From contig OY755042.1 of assembly GCA_963576565.1 (NCBI GenBank), positions 110,785,314 through 110,849,313 on the forward strand: a DNA stretch of 64,000 bases, in the 5' to 3' direction. Position 1 is the first letter of the stretch. Every line of letters starts with the position of its first letter. Shown here one piece after another: positions 34,262 through 45,735 of this stretch. The notes under the pieces were generated by a model, which saw only the letters and a list, made by a program, of their open reading frames with translations, was not told where the DNA came from and ran no database searches. The position numbers and the translations under genes were made by a program. This stretch comes from Aspidapion aeneum. Taxonomy: Eukaryota; Arthropoda; Insecta; Coleoptera; Brentidae.

Positions 34262-34735
34262 TTTTTTGTCAGATAACATCGAAAATATGTTATTTGAGTG
34301 TATTTTGACCTATTTGAGCAATATCGTCGTGACGTCTGACTGTGTGTGTATGTTTATAATATATATAATATAATAATAACGCTTTATTCGTTGTTTAGAA
34401 ACTCCTAATACAACATAGCTAATAACATTAATTCATCAAATAATATAATGTCCGTAAGACGATAGGTTCTATAACGCTGAACCCATTTTGTAACGAGCTG
34501 ATTAGATTAGAAAAAACTTTTTGTCGGAGCATCGTAGCAATATGCGGTTTTTGGATTGTAGTGGAACACATTTTTCTTAACAGTTTGTTGGAACCAAAAC
34601 CTTTTAGAAGTTTCCGTTTCTGAGATATTTACAAAAAACTGTTTGTGCTAACGGGCTTGGAGGGTATCAGATCCGTCATGGATCCATTTTTTAAATTTTG
34701 AAATAAAGGTATATTGTATTGTACAAGAAGAAAAA
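34262..34735 (+). repeat. Family C repeat, copy 1
   Basis: Contains GTGTATTTTGACCTATTTGA, GCAATATCGTCGTGACGTCT, CGCTGAACCCATTTT and AACGAGCTGATTAGATT, shared with 36405-36770 and, inverted and interrupted, with 53150-55615. Noncoding. Confidence 0.7.
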
Positions 34736-35351
34736 AAACAAACATTATTAAAAGTCAAAATATTAATAAAGATATCCAAGTCATTTCCCATTTCGTTTCT
34801 AAAAAAAATGTTATTTAAAATAAAACCTATGGTTAATAACGTTATTTATTTATTAAAAGTCGTGCGCATTGTTGTTATTATTTGAACAAGTAATAACGGA
34901 AAATTAGGAAAAAATTGTTAATAGATAAATAAACAAAAAAAAATTCAAGTTTTTTTTAATTTTTATAATTAAAAAAGTGGTGTTAGAACGCACAAACAGT
35001 TGCGCAAATTAACTAAATAAACAAAATGATTACAAATAATGAAAATTCATATTTGAGGAAGTTGTTTTAAAAAAGCACAGATAAATCATAAAAAAGCGTA
35101 AAAAATTGGCCAGCTAAAAACAAGAGATAATTAATAACTAAGCAAGATAAAATAATACAAACTAAAGAAAGAGATATTAAACAATTTGCAATAAAAAAAC
35201 ATTGTTTGTTGAAGGAGCGTTCAAGAAACGTGAATAGGTTGAAAACAAATTAAGTTTTGATCGTTTAGATTCTCATGAAATATTTTCTCATGGGTCTAAA
35301 GTGGTTTAAAGTACAGGGTCTCCCAAATTAAACATTTTTGTTAAAGTAATT

Positions 35352-35955
35352 TTATTATTTTGGCCCTCCAAAAAAATAGTATAAGTACCTATGTATACTT
35401 GGGTGTTTGGACAGGAACAGATTGTAAAGAACTGGACAAAAAGATAATAAAAGCAAAAAAGGCTATTGGATGTCTTAACAGTATTTTATGGAGCAGACAG
35501 ATAAAAAATAATGTAAAATTTAACATATATGAAACAATGGTGACAAGCACGATGTTGTATGGAATAGAGCATTTTTGCGTAACAGAAAAATACAAAACAA
35601 AAATGAAAAGTGTGGAAATGGATGCAATAAGCAGATCAATGAGAATATACAGAACAAATCATATAATAAATGAGACCATAAAAGAAAGAATGGGAATCGA
35701 GGGAAGCATAACGGATGACATCACTAAAAAACAACTGATATGGTCCGGCTATATACAACGGATGAACGACGAAAGATTACCAAAGCAGGCCCTAGTATGA
35801 CAACCATTAGGGCGCAGAAAAAGATTGCGTCCTAAACTGGAATGGCGCCAGTCAATCCAAAAATCAATAAATCAAAAAAACCTGACAGAAAATGATTGTC
35901 AGAATCGACAGAGTTGGAGAATAAGCGTCGGACATCGTAGAAAAACGTTCTAAAC
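35352..35955 (+). pseudogene. Non-LTR (RTE-like) reverse transcriptase C-terminal fragment
   Basis: An open frame (35360-35800, 146 codons) reads KKAIGCLNSILWSRQIKNNV, IYETMVTSTMLYGIE, then MDAISRSMRIYRTNH and KQLIWSGYIQRMNDERLPKQ. After a stop the frame continues with a GRRKRLRPKLEWR-like tail and ends near 35950. This is the thumb/tail of a LINE RT; the clade call (RTE-like) is from motif memory. The catalytic core is missing. A related copy lies inverted at 39805-40505. Confidence 0.82.
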
Positions 35956-36404
35956 CGTCATAGTAGTATTAATTTTATTAAAACTTCAAAAAATGATAAA
36001 GTACGCAAACTATCGAATAGAAAGCTTTTTGTAGACGTGAATGTCAAACGGTCTTGCGAGCGATTTAACATTTTTACATAACTCGACAAGAAAATAAGGT
36101 CGTCCACTTCTTTTATTTTCTAATTAAAATAATTATTTTATTAAAATGTCACTTGATAAGGTCGCACGTCTAGTATTACGTAGGATTTGGTTTCGCCCAG
36201 TTTTTGCTTGTTTAAGGAAAAAAATAAGATCGTTTTTCCAGTTTTGCCAGGAAGATAGGAGATGAATAACCTTCAAATGCTGTCACATCACAACTGAAAG
36301 GCTTAACAGGCCCAGGCATTGTATATAAATTTGCAACCTCCAGCGATGTTCTTTCCCGCGTCATATTGAAAAAATGGCGTCCGGATTTTTCGAATCCGAG
36401 TTTT

Positions 36405-36770
36405 TTACCTTCCTAGCTCGCGTAGCAATGGCTAGAGAAGGTATTATTTTCGACGAAAAAATTTGATTTGGATGTATTTTGACCTATCCTAGCAATATCG
36501 GCGTAATGTCTGTCTGTGTGTATATTATTTCTGTCCGTAACACGATAGCTCCTAAACCGCTGAACCGATTTTCATACATTTTTACGAGCTGATTAGATTT
36601 TGGTCAAAATCCATTAATGCGCATAACAGTTTTTTGACAATACAAATTTTCTTGTAAATGATGGATCATAAAAAAATATTATATCTCCAGGAGCGTCCGA
36701 AAATTAAGGATATTTTAAGTCTCAAAACTTTCTGACCTTTTCGATCGAAACGGCATTTTTATGTCTAATG
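36405..36770 (+). repeat. Family C repeat, copy 2
   Basis: Contains TTACCTTCCTAGCTCGCGTA, GATGTATTTTGACCTATCCT, GCAATATCGGCGTAATGTCT, CCGCTGAACCGATTTTCATA and GAGCTGATTAGATTTTGGTC, the best-preserved copy in the window. Confidence 0.75.
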
Positions 36771-36796
36771 ATTGGACCATAATATGAAGATATTAA

Positions 36797-37071
36797 TAGC
36801 GAATTCTTTTGAGAAAGTTAGTGGGCCACTCGTGGTCCACTGAGACTGTCTCGGTGCCGTCAAAAAATTGCCCCAGTGCAGTTTCAAAAGAATACAAAAG
36901 TGCACTAGTGCAACACGAGCTCGGAGAGCCCGTGCCCAAAAATGTGCACTGAGTGCAACACTGGGCTTGTCAGTGGGTCAAAAGAATACAAAAAATTGCA
37001 GTTTTCCCAAAAGAATACGAAAACTGCACTAGTGGCGCACCAGTGCTGCACTTTTTTCCCAAAAGAATTCG
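36797..37071. mobile_element. MITE with GCGAATTCTTTTG termini
   Basis: Begins GCGAATTCTTTTGAGAAAGT and ends AAAAGAATTCGC, with repeated AAAAGAATACRAAA blocks and TGCACTAGTGCAACAC self-complementary motifs inside. About 275 bp and distinctly GC-richer than its flanks. Confidence 0.65.
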
Positions 37072-37085
37072 CCATAAAGTAAAGA

Positions 37086-37118
37086 CAATGTTTACACGAT
37101 AGAGTCGTGTAAACATTG
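37086..37118. repeat. Perfect 14-bp stem, 5-base loop hairpin
   Basis: CAATGTTTACACGA-tagag-TCGTGTAAACATTG. No T-run follows, so it does not look like a terminator; it may be the relic of a transposon tip. Confidence 0.9.
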
Positions 37119-37344
37119 GTAAAGAGTAGATCACATCATGCAGAGTGGGATAATGGATACCGGATACCGCTAGGTGGCGCAACCCAAGCTATCTAAAAGT
37201 ACTTTTTCCTGAGAAGTCAATGGTAAAAATCACTTTGTTGAATTCAAATTTAATTTTTAATATCAATAGACGCGATAACCTATATTAAAAGATGTTTTTA
37301 AAATTATCTTATCAAAAAAATTCAAATGTGTATACTAGTGTGGT

Positions 37345-37602
37345 AAAGCCCCCCATGGACCCACATGCACATCGTACGTTTTCCTTGTACAGTTTTAAGT
37401 CGTCATATAAGATTAATTGTGTATGGCATCAAGTCGTCCGTTTTAAAGATTGTGTTCCGTCAATGGTCTTTGTGTTCCCTCAATTGTTTGACGCAAATCA
37501 GCCATACACAATTACCTAGCACGTCGTACACAGGCATGCTTATCGTACATTTTACTGTATAAGTAAAACCTACGACAAGCATGTGTATGGTGGGCTTAAG
37601 AC
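37345..37602. mobile_element. MITE with imperfect ~45-bp TIRs
   Basis: The left end (AAGCCCCCCATGGACCCACA…CATCGTACGTTTTCCTTGTA) pairs with the right end (opposite strand AAGCCCACCATACACATGC…GTCGTAGGTTTTACTTATAC). Noncoding interior with AATTGTGTATGGC and its complement GCCATACACAATT as a second inner inverted pair. Confidence 0.65.
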
Positions 37603-37609
37603 AAACAAA

Positions 37610-38430
37610 AAATATTTATACAAGTGTCTTGAGATCAGAATCATCATTAAACAAATAAAAATGTTAAATTTTATGTTATTTAATGATAAAACCAGTTTTT
37701 CGGGATCCACAGTTATTTTAGACTTTTTTTATTGTAAATATTTTACTATAAATATTATAAAAAAACTTGTAGGTATGTCTAATGGTGTAGTCAGACTTGT
37801 TTTTTTCAGAGCCCAATAAAAATATTTTAGGTGTCCATACTTTTTTTCCGTTTTGGTGTAAAATTTTTTTAATTAAAAAAAAAGTTAAAAATATTTATGT
37901 TTTATTATTTTATTTATTAAAGCCGTTGATAAACTACAAAATGTGCTAAAAATTTGGACTTGCAACTGTGAATAAAACAAAAAAATCCTAAAAACATATT
38001 TTTTTTAATAAACACCTAAAAATATTTATTTTAAATATTAGAGATATCATGGGTTAAGAGTACGAAGAAACATATTTTATTTTGTCAAGAAATCGGTGTA
38101 AATAAAATAATAAAAAGTGCTGCGTATATGCATATTGCGCAATATTAACTTATTAAAAATAAATGGCTAGTTTAAAAAAAAACACAAAATTTAGGATATT
38201 AATTTTAAATAAAAAAAAGACAAAAACTTACCATTATATTTTGAAAAACATGCGATAAAAAATCCTGGAAACAGCTGTTTCCCAAACTCTAGGCCAAAAA
38301 AACTCCAAAACAAGTCACTAATGCGAAAAAACGATAAAAGCAGACCTTAGTAACAAAATTACCTGGTATACAATTGAAAAAAATATATATTATTTGTAAA
38401 AAAACACGAAAAAACGCTCTTCCTGCAAAA
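37610..38430. other. AT-rich intron, no gene recognised
   Basis: Mostly A/T runs; no coding motif or repeat recognised before the CpG-rich patch at 38440. Confidence 0.5.
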
Positions 38431-38439
38431 ACGACCGGC

Positions 38440-38575
38440 AGAAACGTACCACGTGGACAATCTGGCTGCGACGCCGAATAATTCTCGCTCTTTTCGAATA
38501 TTCGAAAGGCGCGCGCATGCGTAGTCGACCAGACTTCATTCAATAAAAATTTTATACTACACAATGCTCCGATGC
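38440..38575 (-). promoter_or_regulatory. Candidate internal promoter in the first intron
   Basis: A CpG-rich island in AT-rich intron. Reading the minus strand: a TATA-like GTATAAAATT (about 38552-38561), then an NRF1/Ewg-like site (CGCATGCGCGCGCC, 38508-38521), a 16-bp palindrome TTTCGAATATTCGAAA (38493-38508) and an E-box CACGTGG followed by a GTACGT donor-like site near 38446. It could be an alternative first exon for the host gene or the promoter of an old transposon. Confidence 0.3.
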
Positions 38576-38727
38576 GGACGGATATCGTTTGGTCGTGAAA
38601 TTGTGTTTGTTATTGAATGAATAATTTCAAGGGCTTTCTAATTGAACAATAATATAATTCTTGTATTTTTACTCATACAAAAAACTTTCAACAATTTAAC
38701 TTTTAAAGCCTTTTGAAAAATAGTAGT

Positions 38728-39465
38728 TTACCTAACTAGTGCGGAAAGTGCCTCTTTTCCGCACGCGATTGCAGATGGCCAAACGACGCGATAGCGGAGT
38801 TTGGCCAGCAATCAAGTGCGGAAAAGACACTTTACGCACGAGTTAGGTACACTATTTTTTCTATAAGCGTGAGGAAAAAACTAAAAATTAATCAGAAAAT
38901 TATTTATATTCAAAACGTTTTAATCAAATCAATTATTATTATTCACATTCTAGCGGCTTCTAGAACTGACTGGGGTAGATCTTCGTCCGAAGAATCCATT
39001 GAAAATCTGATTTTTTTGTTTGAAAAATTCAAAAGACGCTTGTATCTGCAAAATTGGCTTTGTTTTGACAGTTTGTTTGTACTTTGTTGCTATGGTGATT
39101 TAAGATGCCAAATCTAAAACCACTAGTGTTCATTGTTGTTTGACATTGACAATGACGATATTTATACCGGGGAGGTTTAAAACTTATAATTTGAACCTAT
39201 TTTACTGAAAACTTTATTTTATCGAAAATATTGAAAATATAGCAGAATTTTAGTCAATTTGAATATTTTTAGGATATTTCGTGTGCTAGGAAAGATACAA
39301 ATGTATTTTGAACGGTCTAAATGTTATAGAACACCTCAAAATCGTAACAAATTTACTTTTCCGCACTAGTGCGGAAAAAATATTTTTCCACACAGTGGCA
39401 CTTTCCACACTAAAATGCGTGCGGAAAAGTGGACTTTTCCGCACGCTTATAGAAAAAATATTTTT
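38728..39465. mobile_element. Nested inverted-repeat elements with GTGCGGAAAAG motifs
   Basis: 38728-38854 is an inverted repeat (TACCTAACTAGTGCGGAAAG… and …AGTTAGGTA) enclosing TTTCCGCACGCGATTGC. To its right CTATAAGCGTGAGGAAAA (38860) pairs with TTCCGCACGCTTATAG (39437-39453), giving a larger inverted pair. CACTAGTGCGGAAAA motifs recur near 39365-39440. Probably a MITE within or beside its relative. Confidence 0.6.
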
Positions 39466-39804
39466 GGAAATTAGTTAAGAAAAGTGTTTTTTGTCATTAG
39501 TTTTTACTATTAAAGTGCATGCAAAATTTTTGATAGTGGGTATATCAGTCTATGTGTGTGTTTCCATTTCTGCACCCTGCGGGCCGGGCGCCGCTAATTG
39601 ATATACGAAGCCGGGCGCCGGGTCTAGTAGACCCCATGTCTTATAATGACATATATGACGAATTAAAGGAATTTTTTTTTTTTAAATAAAAGAATGTTAT
39701 GTTGGATGTTTTATAAAAGTTTTGTTGACCTAAAAAATACATCTTTATTCCAAACATTTTTTTCTTAGGGATAAACTAAAAACTGATTTGATATTTTAAA
39801 AAGT

Positions 39805-40505
39805 GAGTTTAGAACGTTTTTCTACGTTGTCTGACGCCTATTCCCAACCTCCTTCGTTCCTGACAATCATCTTCTGGCATGTTTTTTTGACTCATTGATG
39901 TTTGGATTGACTGTTGCCAGTCTAGTTTAGAACACCCTCTTTTTCTGCGCCCTATGGTTGCCATTCTAGGACCTTCTTTGGAAATGTTTAGTCGTTCATC
40001 CGTTGTACATGGCCGTACCATATCAGTTGTCTTTTAGTGATGTCATCCGTTAGCTTCCCTCGATTCCCATTTTTTTTTATGATTTCATTTCTTATGTGAA
40101 CTTGTTCTAGCTATTCTCATTGATCTTCTTATTGCATCCATTTGGACACTTTCCATTTTTGTTTAGAATTTTTCTGTTACGCGACAAATCTATTCCATAC
40201 AACAGCGTGCTTTTCATCATTGTTTCATATATGTTATATTTTACATTCTTTTTTATTTCTCTGCTACATAAAATACTGTTAAGACATCCAATAACCTTTT
40301 TTGCTTTTACTATTCTTTTTTCCAGTTCTTTACAGTCTGTTCCTGTCTTATCAAATGTGACACTCAAGTATACATACTTATTGCATGGAGATATTGTTTG
40401 TCCATTGTCTAGTTCTAGCTCACTGAATTCGTTTCCAATACATAAGTACTGTGTCTTGTCCACGTTCACTGTTAATCCCCACTTTTTGTAAGAAGATCTA
40501 CCTTC
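39805..40505 (-). pseudogene. Non-LTR (RTE-like) reverse transcriptase fragment, inverted copy
   Basis: Minus-strand frames read KKWGLTVNVDKTQYLCIGNE (RT palm/thumb border), KAKKVIGCLNSILCSREIKK, YNIYETMMKSTLLYGID, then after frameshifts IGRRKRGCSKLDWQQSI near 39960-39900. Clearly the same family as 35352-35955, with more N-terminal sequence kept and at least two frameshifts. Confidence 0.82.
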
Positions 40506-40619
40506 CAGTTTTATAAGAAATCCACCTAGGCGGAACAAAATGTGAAATGAAGAATTTTTAAAAACTATATTATTTTGCAGTGCCCAAACAAATTCGACTT
40601 CACACACAAATTCCAATAT

Positions 40620-41740
40620 TAAAATTGCAATGCAAATACAAAGTCGCTAAATAATAATGATAATACCCTGAACAAGGACAGATACAAAATTCCCATACAA
40701 ATTCTGAGAAGGACATATTTTCAGAACAAAATTCTATGAAATGTATCAGAGCAAACAATTCTTACCTTAATGAAGTAAAAATTATTGAGTTCCAAGAAAA
40801 TTATGCGAAAATTTAAAAAGAAATATATTTGATGTAAGGGCGTAAATTTGTTTTGGGTGGGGAAAGAGATTGTTTAAAAATTAAAATTTCAAAATATCAC
40901 ATATATAATTTTCTGTTAGTAATAAAATGATAGAAATGTTTTTTTTTTATTTTTTAACAATTTTCAAAGAAATGTAAAATTTATTTTTCTTCAAACTAGT
41001 TACATTTAGAATCAATGGCGTGTAAACAACATACCTACTTCAAGCACCAATAATTTTTGCACCTAGAAGGGAGAAGACACAATTTTTTTCCCATTATTCT
41101 TTTTGAGCCCTTCCGCCCCAGGTGCATTCAGAGTTTTTTTGAAAGAGATCCGAATTTGTGCTCTATTGTTGGCATTGTTTGAGAACCCCAGGTCAGTGAA
41201 AAAAGGGCCCAACCGGTTTTGAAAGTACTGTTTCTGCAATTTTTATTTTGTTTATTTTCTTTCTTTTCTGTGCTGTATTTTACGGTCCACAAAATAATTA
41301 TTTAGTCCACAGTCTACAGGGAGTTCCAATTCAATTATTTATTTGAAAAATAACTACTACATATCAACTTGACCTAACTGAATGACACATCGTTTAAAAG
41401 ATAATTTAATTTTCTTCGCTTGGGTTTTTGTAAAGTTTTTCGTACAGAAAAATGTCGTAATTAAAAAAAATTTAATGTAATAAAATTGAAAAAAAAAATG
41501 GGTGTCTCGATAACACTTTAGAGTTTGTAACTTAGTAAAGGGTACCGAGGCAACTCAGTATCTCATTTTATAGGTTATAATTAATCAGTCTTTTTATTTT
41601 AATGTTCAATAACAAGATACACGGTAAAAAATTTTGTCTACAATAAACATACGTTTTTCTCTTGAATAAATTGTTTTACCTTAAAACAATTTGTTTTGAA
41701 TTAAAATATTTCTCTTTAGTTCAACGCCGCGTTTAATCTT
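40620..41740. other. Intron sequence with a diverged family E fragment
   Basis: No gene recognised. 41370-41620 (CATCGTTTAAAAGATAATTT, TTTTATAGGTTATAATTAAT, AGTCTTTTTATTTTAATG) resembles family E in reverse orientation, strongly diverged. Confidence 0.45.
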
Positions 41741-42115
41741 GAAATGAGACTTTATTTTTCTTCTTTAATTGTTTTGTTTCAGTATACTCCATTTTGTAAC
41801 AAAGCAAATTGTCTTCATATAAGTAATATTTTGCTTCCAGAGAAACAGTGCCTTAAATTAATTCAATTCCAATTTATAATAAAACAATTTCTGTTTCACA
41901 TTAAAATAAAAGGCAAGACATTTTTTATTCTAAATCAAGAAAATATTCTTTTAGTGAATAGGAAAGCACAAAAGATTTTACTTCAAAGCTATTCATGTGT
42001 GTACTTTGAAAGTAAAAACCCACTAAAGAAAAAAATTGAGCTAAATACAAAATGGCGGCAAAATATTTGGCCTAATATTTATTTATAAGTATTAGTTTGA
42101 CGAAAAACAAATAGA

Positions 42116-43318
42116 CATTGGCGTAGCTAGCCTTGCTTTTCAGGGGGGGCCGTGGCCCCGGTCTATCTTGAACAAAAAGCAAACATAGGTTTTAAAGAGT
42201 CGTGCATAGTGTGCAATGAATAAAAAAAAATACGCGCATTAAATGTTCTAATATTTTAATATAACAAATTTAATAATACATTTACCAACTTATTTATATG
42301 TATACACAGGAAGTATGTAATTCAGCAATTCTACAAAGAAAGTTTTCTACGTCGCTGACTGAAAGCGTCTACCACACTGTCTAAGTCGACCTCAACATCT
42401 TTTTCTATGAATAACAATGACAAACCTGAGTGTCTCTCTTGAGTCATAGTTGTTCTAAGCCAATTAAAAACTCTCCTCATGGCAGAGAAAGACCTCTCGC
42501 AAGTTGCACTTGAAATTTGAAGAATACTCGCAACTTTAAAAAGTTGGTAGAGGTTTGGATAGGTGTTTTCTGCTATATGTTGTTTGATAGAATCATGACC
42601 AACAGTTTGATTTAACCGAAAAATACAATTCTTTAAAACGGTCATTATTTCTGCTCTTAGAGCAGAAGTATTAATATTAAAAATTTCCCGGTATTGCTCG
42701 ACGAATTTATTCCATTTAACGACGTGGGAAAACTTAATATGAAAATGGTTATGAAATTGTCACCAAAATCGGAAAATTTCCATAAGACACTAAACGCTAA
42801 CCTCAAAAAAACTAAAAAGATTATTATATTTATTTTAGAAAAACAGTTTAAAAAGGTCTTTTATAACCTTACGACATCTACAACCCGATTTCGGAAACAG
42901 AGGGGCAAAGGTCGCTGTCTTTATTAAATGCGAAATTTAACTTACACTTCTATAATATTTTACAAGATGTCGCCAATATGTATGAAATATTCAATATGCA
43001 TAATTATGTTTAAATTTAAAAAATATTTTTGGGAAATTGCATAAGTGCAGAAAAGTTACCGATAATTTAAAGAGAAAAAGCCTAATTCCGCAAGACAAGG
43101 GCTTTTTCCTGAAATGTAAACATTATCTGAATGATTTTAAATTTTAACGCACCTATTTTATTTGAATATTTCCCGAATAATAATAGAAAAGTATGTATTT
43201 TCAGCGTCATGTTCTTTTACTAGTAGTCGGTAGGGGAGGCCTAAAATATCTTAGGGGGGGCCTGAGGGACTTCAGGGGGGGCCAGGCCCCCCCTGCCCTC
43301 CCCCTAGCCACGCCAATG
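42116..43318 (-). mobile_element. hAT element, deletion derivative with perfect 8-bp TSD
   Basis: 1203 bp. Termini CATTGGCGTAGCTAG and, opposite strand, CATTGGCGTGGCTAGGGGGA. CAAATAGA occurs at 42108-42115 and 43319-43326: a perfect 8-bp duplication typical of hAT. Subterminal G-runs (GGGGGGGCC) mark both ends. Only the transposase C-terminus remains (42331-42645). Clean TIRs and identical duplication suggest a fairly recent insertion. Confidence 0.93.
42331..42645 (-). pseudogene. hAT transposase C-terminal dimerisation domain
   Basis: A 104-codon open frame contains YPNLYQLFKVASILQISSAT, then CERSFSAMRRVFNWLRTTMT and RHSGLSLLFIEKD. This is the conserved hAT C-terminal (Dimer_Tnp_hAT) block of the ZMYM1-like/Ac group. 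The frame is intact and ends with a stop, but the zinc finger and catalytic core are absent, so it is not a functional transposase. Its good preservation fits the young look of the surrounding element. Confidence 0.9.
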
Positions 43319-43329
43319 CAAATAGATGC

Positions 43330-44840
43330 ATTTTTGTAGGAAATTTTATAGTCTTTTTTTCTTTGAAACTATTTTTTTTTCTAAAACCTAGAGGAATCAA
43401 GTAACTTTAGAAAAAAACTGATTTTTGGTCCCTTTTTAAGATGGCGGCGCAAGAAGCGCGGTGGTCAGTCAAGGTCGCAAACTTAATGGAGTATTAATAT
43501 TCGCCAATAAATCGTGCCAATTTTTTGACCTTTTGCAACCTTAAATGTATACAGTCACTGGACTAAAAAGATAATATTTTTAAAAATGTGTTGAAGTATT
43601 ATACACATTTTCTGGAAATAGAAATGTTAATGCTTTTTAAAAAACAACCAATACTAATGCGATTCGAAAAACCGCAAAAAATTAGCTTATCAAGTTAAGC
43701 AAAAAATGTAAAAACATTTGTGTATTCAAATTAACAACTTTATGTGCCTTATCACAATATTAACTTTTTAAAATAAATAATAATCAGCACTTGAATTTGA
43801 GCTTAAAATATCAAAATTTTATTCAAAATTATAAGTAGGTATTTTTGCAAGCATAAATGATGATATGCGCTAATTTTGCTATTTGCTAAAAATCAGGTGT
43901 CGCCAAAATTTTTAAGATAAGATCAATTTATTTTGTTTGTTTCATATTTTAAAACAATAGGTATTACAACATTAAAAAATTGATAACTGAAAATAAGACA
44001 CTTAATAATATGTAGATAAGTAAATTTTGCAAAAACTAATAAATTTTTCGAGGCCATAATATTTTGCGATTTTTGTAAAAATAATTTAAAATTATGAAAA
44101 TGGTAGTTTGCTAAATTTTTTACATTTTTTATCTAGCTATGATCGTTTTTAATTTTTTTGCTCGATTACAGAAAAGTTTCTAGAATTTTTTTTATTTTAG
44201 AATGTACTAGTTACACAGTGCAAAAAAGTTTAGGAGGGGGGAACGCGAATGATCTTCGGAATGAGCCCTTTCTCGATAATGGAGGTTTGCAGACCTATGT
44301 TTTAGAGAAATTTTTAGTTTATAATATGCAAAAAAAATCACTCCTCCTCCTGACCTGTATAGGGTGTCCCAAATTCGAGAAGAAATGCACATTTTTTAGA
44401 AACCCCCTGTAGCTTAAATCGAAATTGGGACACCCTGTATTTATCTTAAATTTTGAGAAAATACTTGTAGTCAATTACCTAATTCAGATCGTTTGAAATT
44501 TCGCACTTTTCGAATGCCAAATAACCAGATTTGCATAGGCCCCGCCCAATATTGCTTTAATTTAGCAACTTTGATTGACATAAGTGGGCTAATAAGCACT
44601 TTTGATTCATGAAAACAATCTAACTAAATCAATAGGTATAGTCAGGTTTGTAGGTATTTTAATTTAGTCACGCGAAAAAAAAATGGCGCCATAAACCGCA
44701 ATTTTCTAAGGATTTCCCGATGAAAATCGGTTTGTTTTTCGTCCTTCAAATGTCTTCTTTGTTTTTTTTTAGCATTTAAATTAAATATTCTAACAAACTC
44801 ACACTAAATTAAACCTAAAAGGCAGATACACTACTTATCA
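43330..44840. other. AT-rich intron, no gene recognised
   Basis: Nothing coding seen. Contains an 84-bp inverted repeat at 44358-44440 (TATAGGGTGTCCCAAATTCG / TACAGGGTGTCCCAATTTCG), a miniature relative of the CAGGGTGTCCC-ended element at 28471. Confidence 0.5.
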
Positions 44841-44854
44841 CTGTAACAGTAAAA

Positions 44855-45436
44855 AAGTACTCTGCCAATCTATGGGCACCTAAGCTCACACTGGGTACTA
44901 TAGTTATAGTGTATCTACGTGAAAGCTAATATAACTAAAAACTGAAGTATGTTTTATTGAACTCCAGACTAAATTACCTTTCGTTTGATACCACACAAGC
45001 CATGTTTTGAAACTCTAATTTTTCAAATCTACCCCCACCCTTTTTTTAAAACTAAAATGTATTTTGTTTAACTCCAGACTCAATTACCTTTCGTTTGATA
45101 TCACACACGCCATATTTCCACTTAAACATTAATTTTTGAAATTTACCCCCCCCCCCTTTTTTTAAAATAAACTAAAATGTATTTTGTTTAACTCCAGACT
45201 CAATTACCTTTCGTTTGATATCACACACGCCATATTTTTTCATAAACTCTAATTTTTGAAATCTACCCCCACCTTTTTATTTGGCTTGTGTTCGGTGGAT
45301 TTTTTTCATTTTTAAATGGGACCATCTCGACCCAAAACCCAGCCTGGGTACCAAATTTCATTAAAATCGGGCAAGCGGTTTTTGAGTTATGCGCGTTGGT
45401 CGTTACAGACAGACATACAGACAGACAGACAGACAT

Positions 45437-45467
<31 letters not shown>

Positions 45468-45608
45468 GCGCAACAAAAAAGTTTCAAAATCATTTGAAAC
45501 GCAAAGATATATAAAAATTTTTGAAATCGGAGCAACTTTTTTTTTCTCGAAAAAATTAGGATCACCATAGCTCACACTACTATAGTATAGTATATGTGTG
45601 AGCTAAAA
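44855..45608 (-). mobile_element. Family A element, copy 5
   Basis: Reverse orientation: tail ACTCTGCCAATCTATGGGCA, 3' hairpin, three tandem units (near 44985, 45090, 45210), (CAGA)n tract at 45406-45468, 5' hairpin at 45569-45605. The open frames across the CAGA tract are microsatellite artefacts. Confidence 0.85.
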
Positions 45609-45610
45609 TA

Positions 45611-45735
45611 CACAATATTTTTTTAGTTTAGCCTTGCGTTAATGTTTTTTTTCTTGGAAAATTTCTTGGAAATGCGTTACGAAGGGGGGAGGGGGTCAAA
45701 AATCCTGAATTTTACGTAATTTAAGAACGTTCCCT
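45611..45735 (+). repeat. Family G repeat, copy 1
   Basis: GCCTTGCGTTAATG, AAATGCGTTACGAAGGGGG, TTTTACGTAATTTAAGAACG. The inverted counterpart is at 52375-52510. Both lie directly beside a family A element (copies 5 and 8). Confidence 0.65.

Noticed and set aside
37086..37118. Hairpin as a transcription terminator
   Set aside because: No T-run and the genome is eukaryotic; terminator logic does not apply.
41744..42088. 114-codon plus-strand frame
   Set aside because: AT-rich low-complexity codons (I, K, F, N), no domain, no splice context; likely chance.
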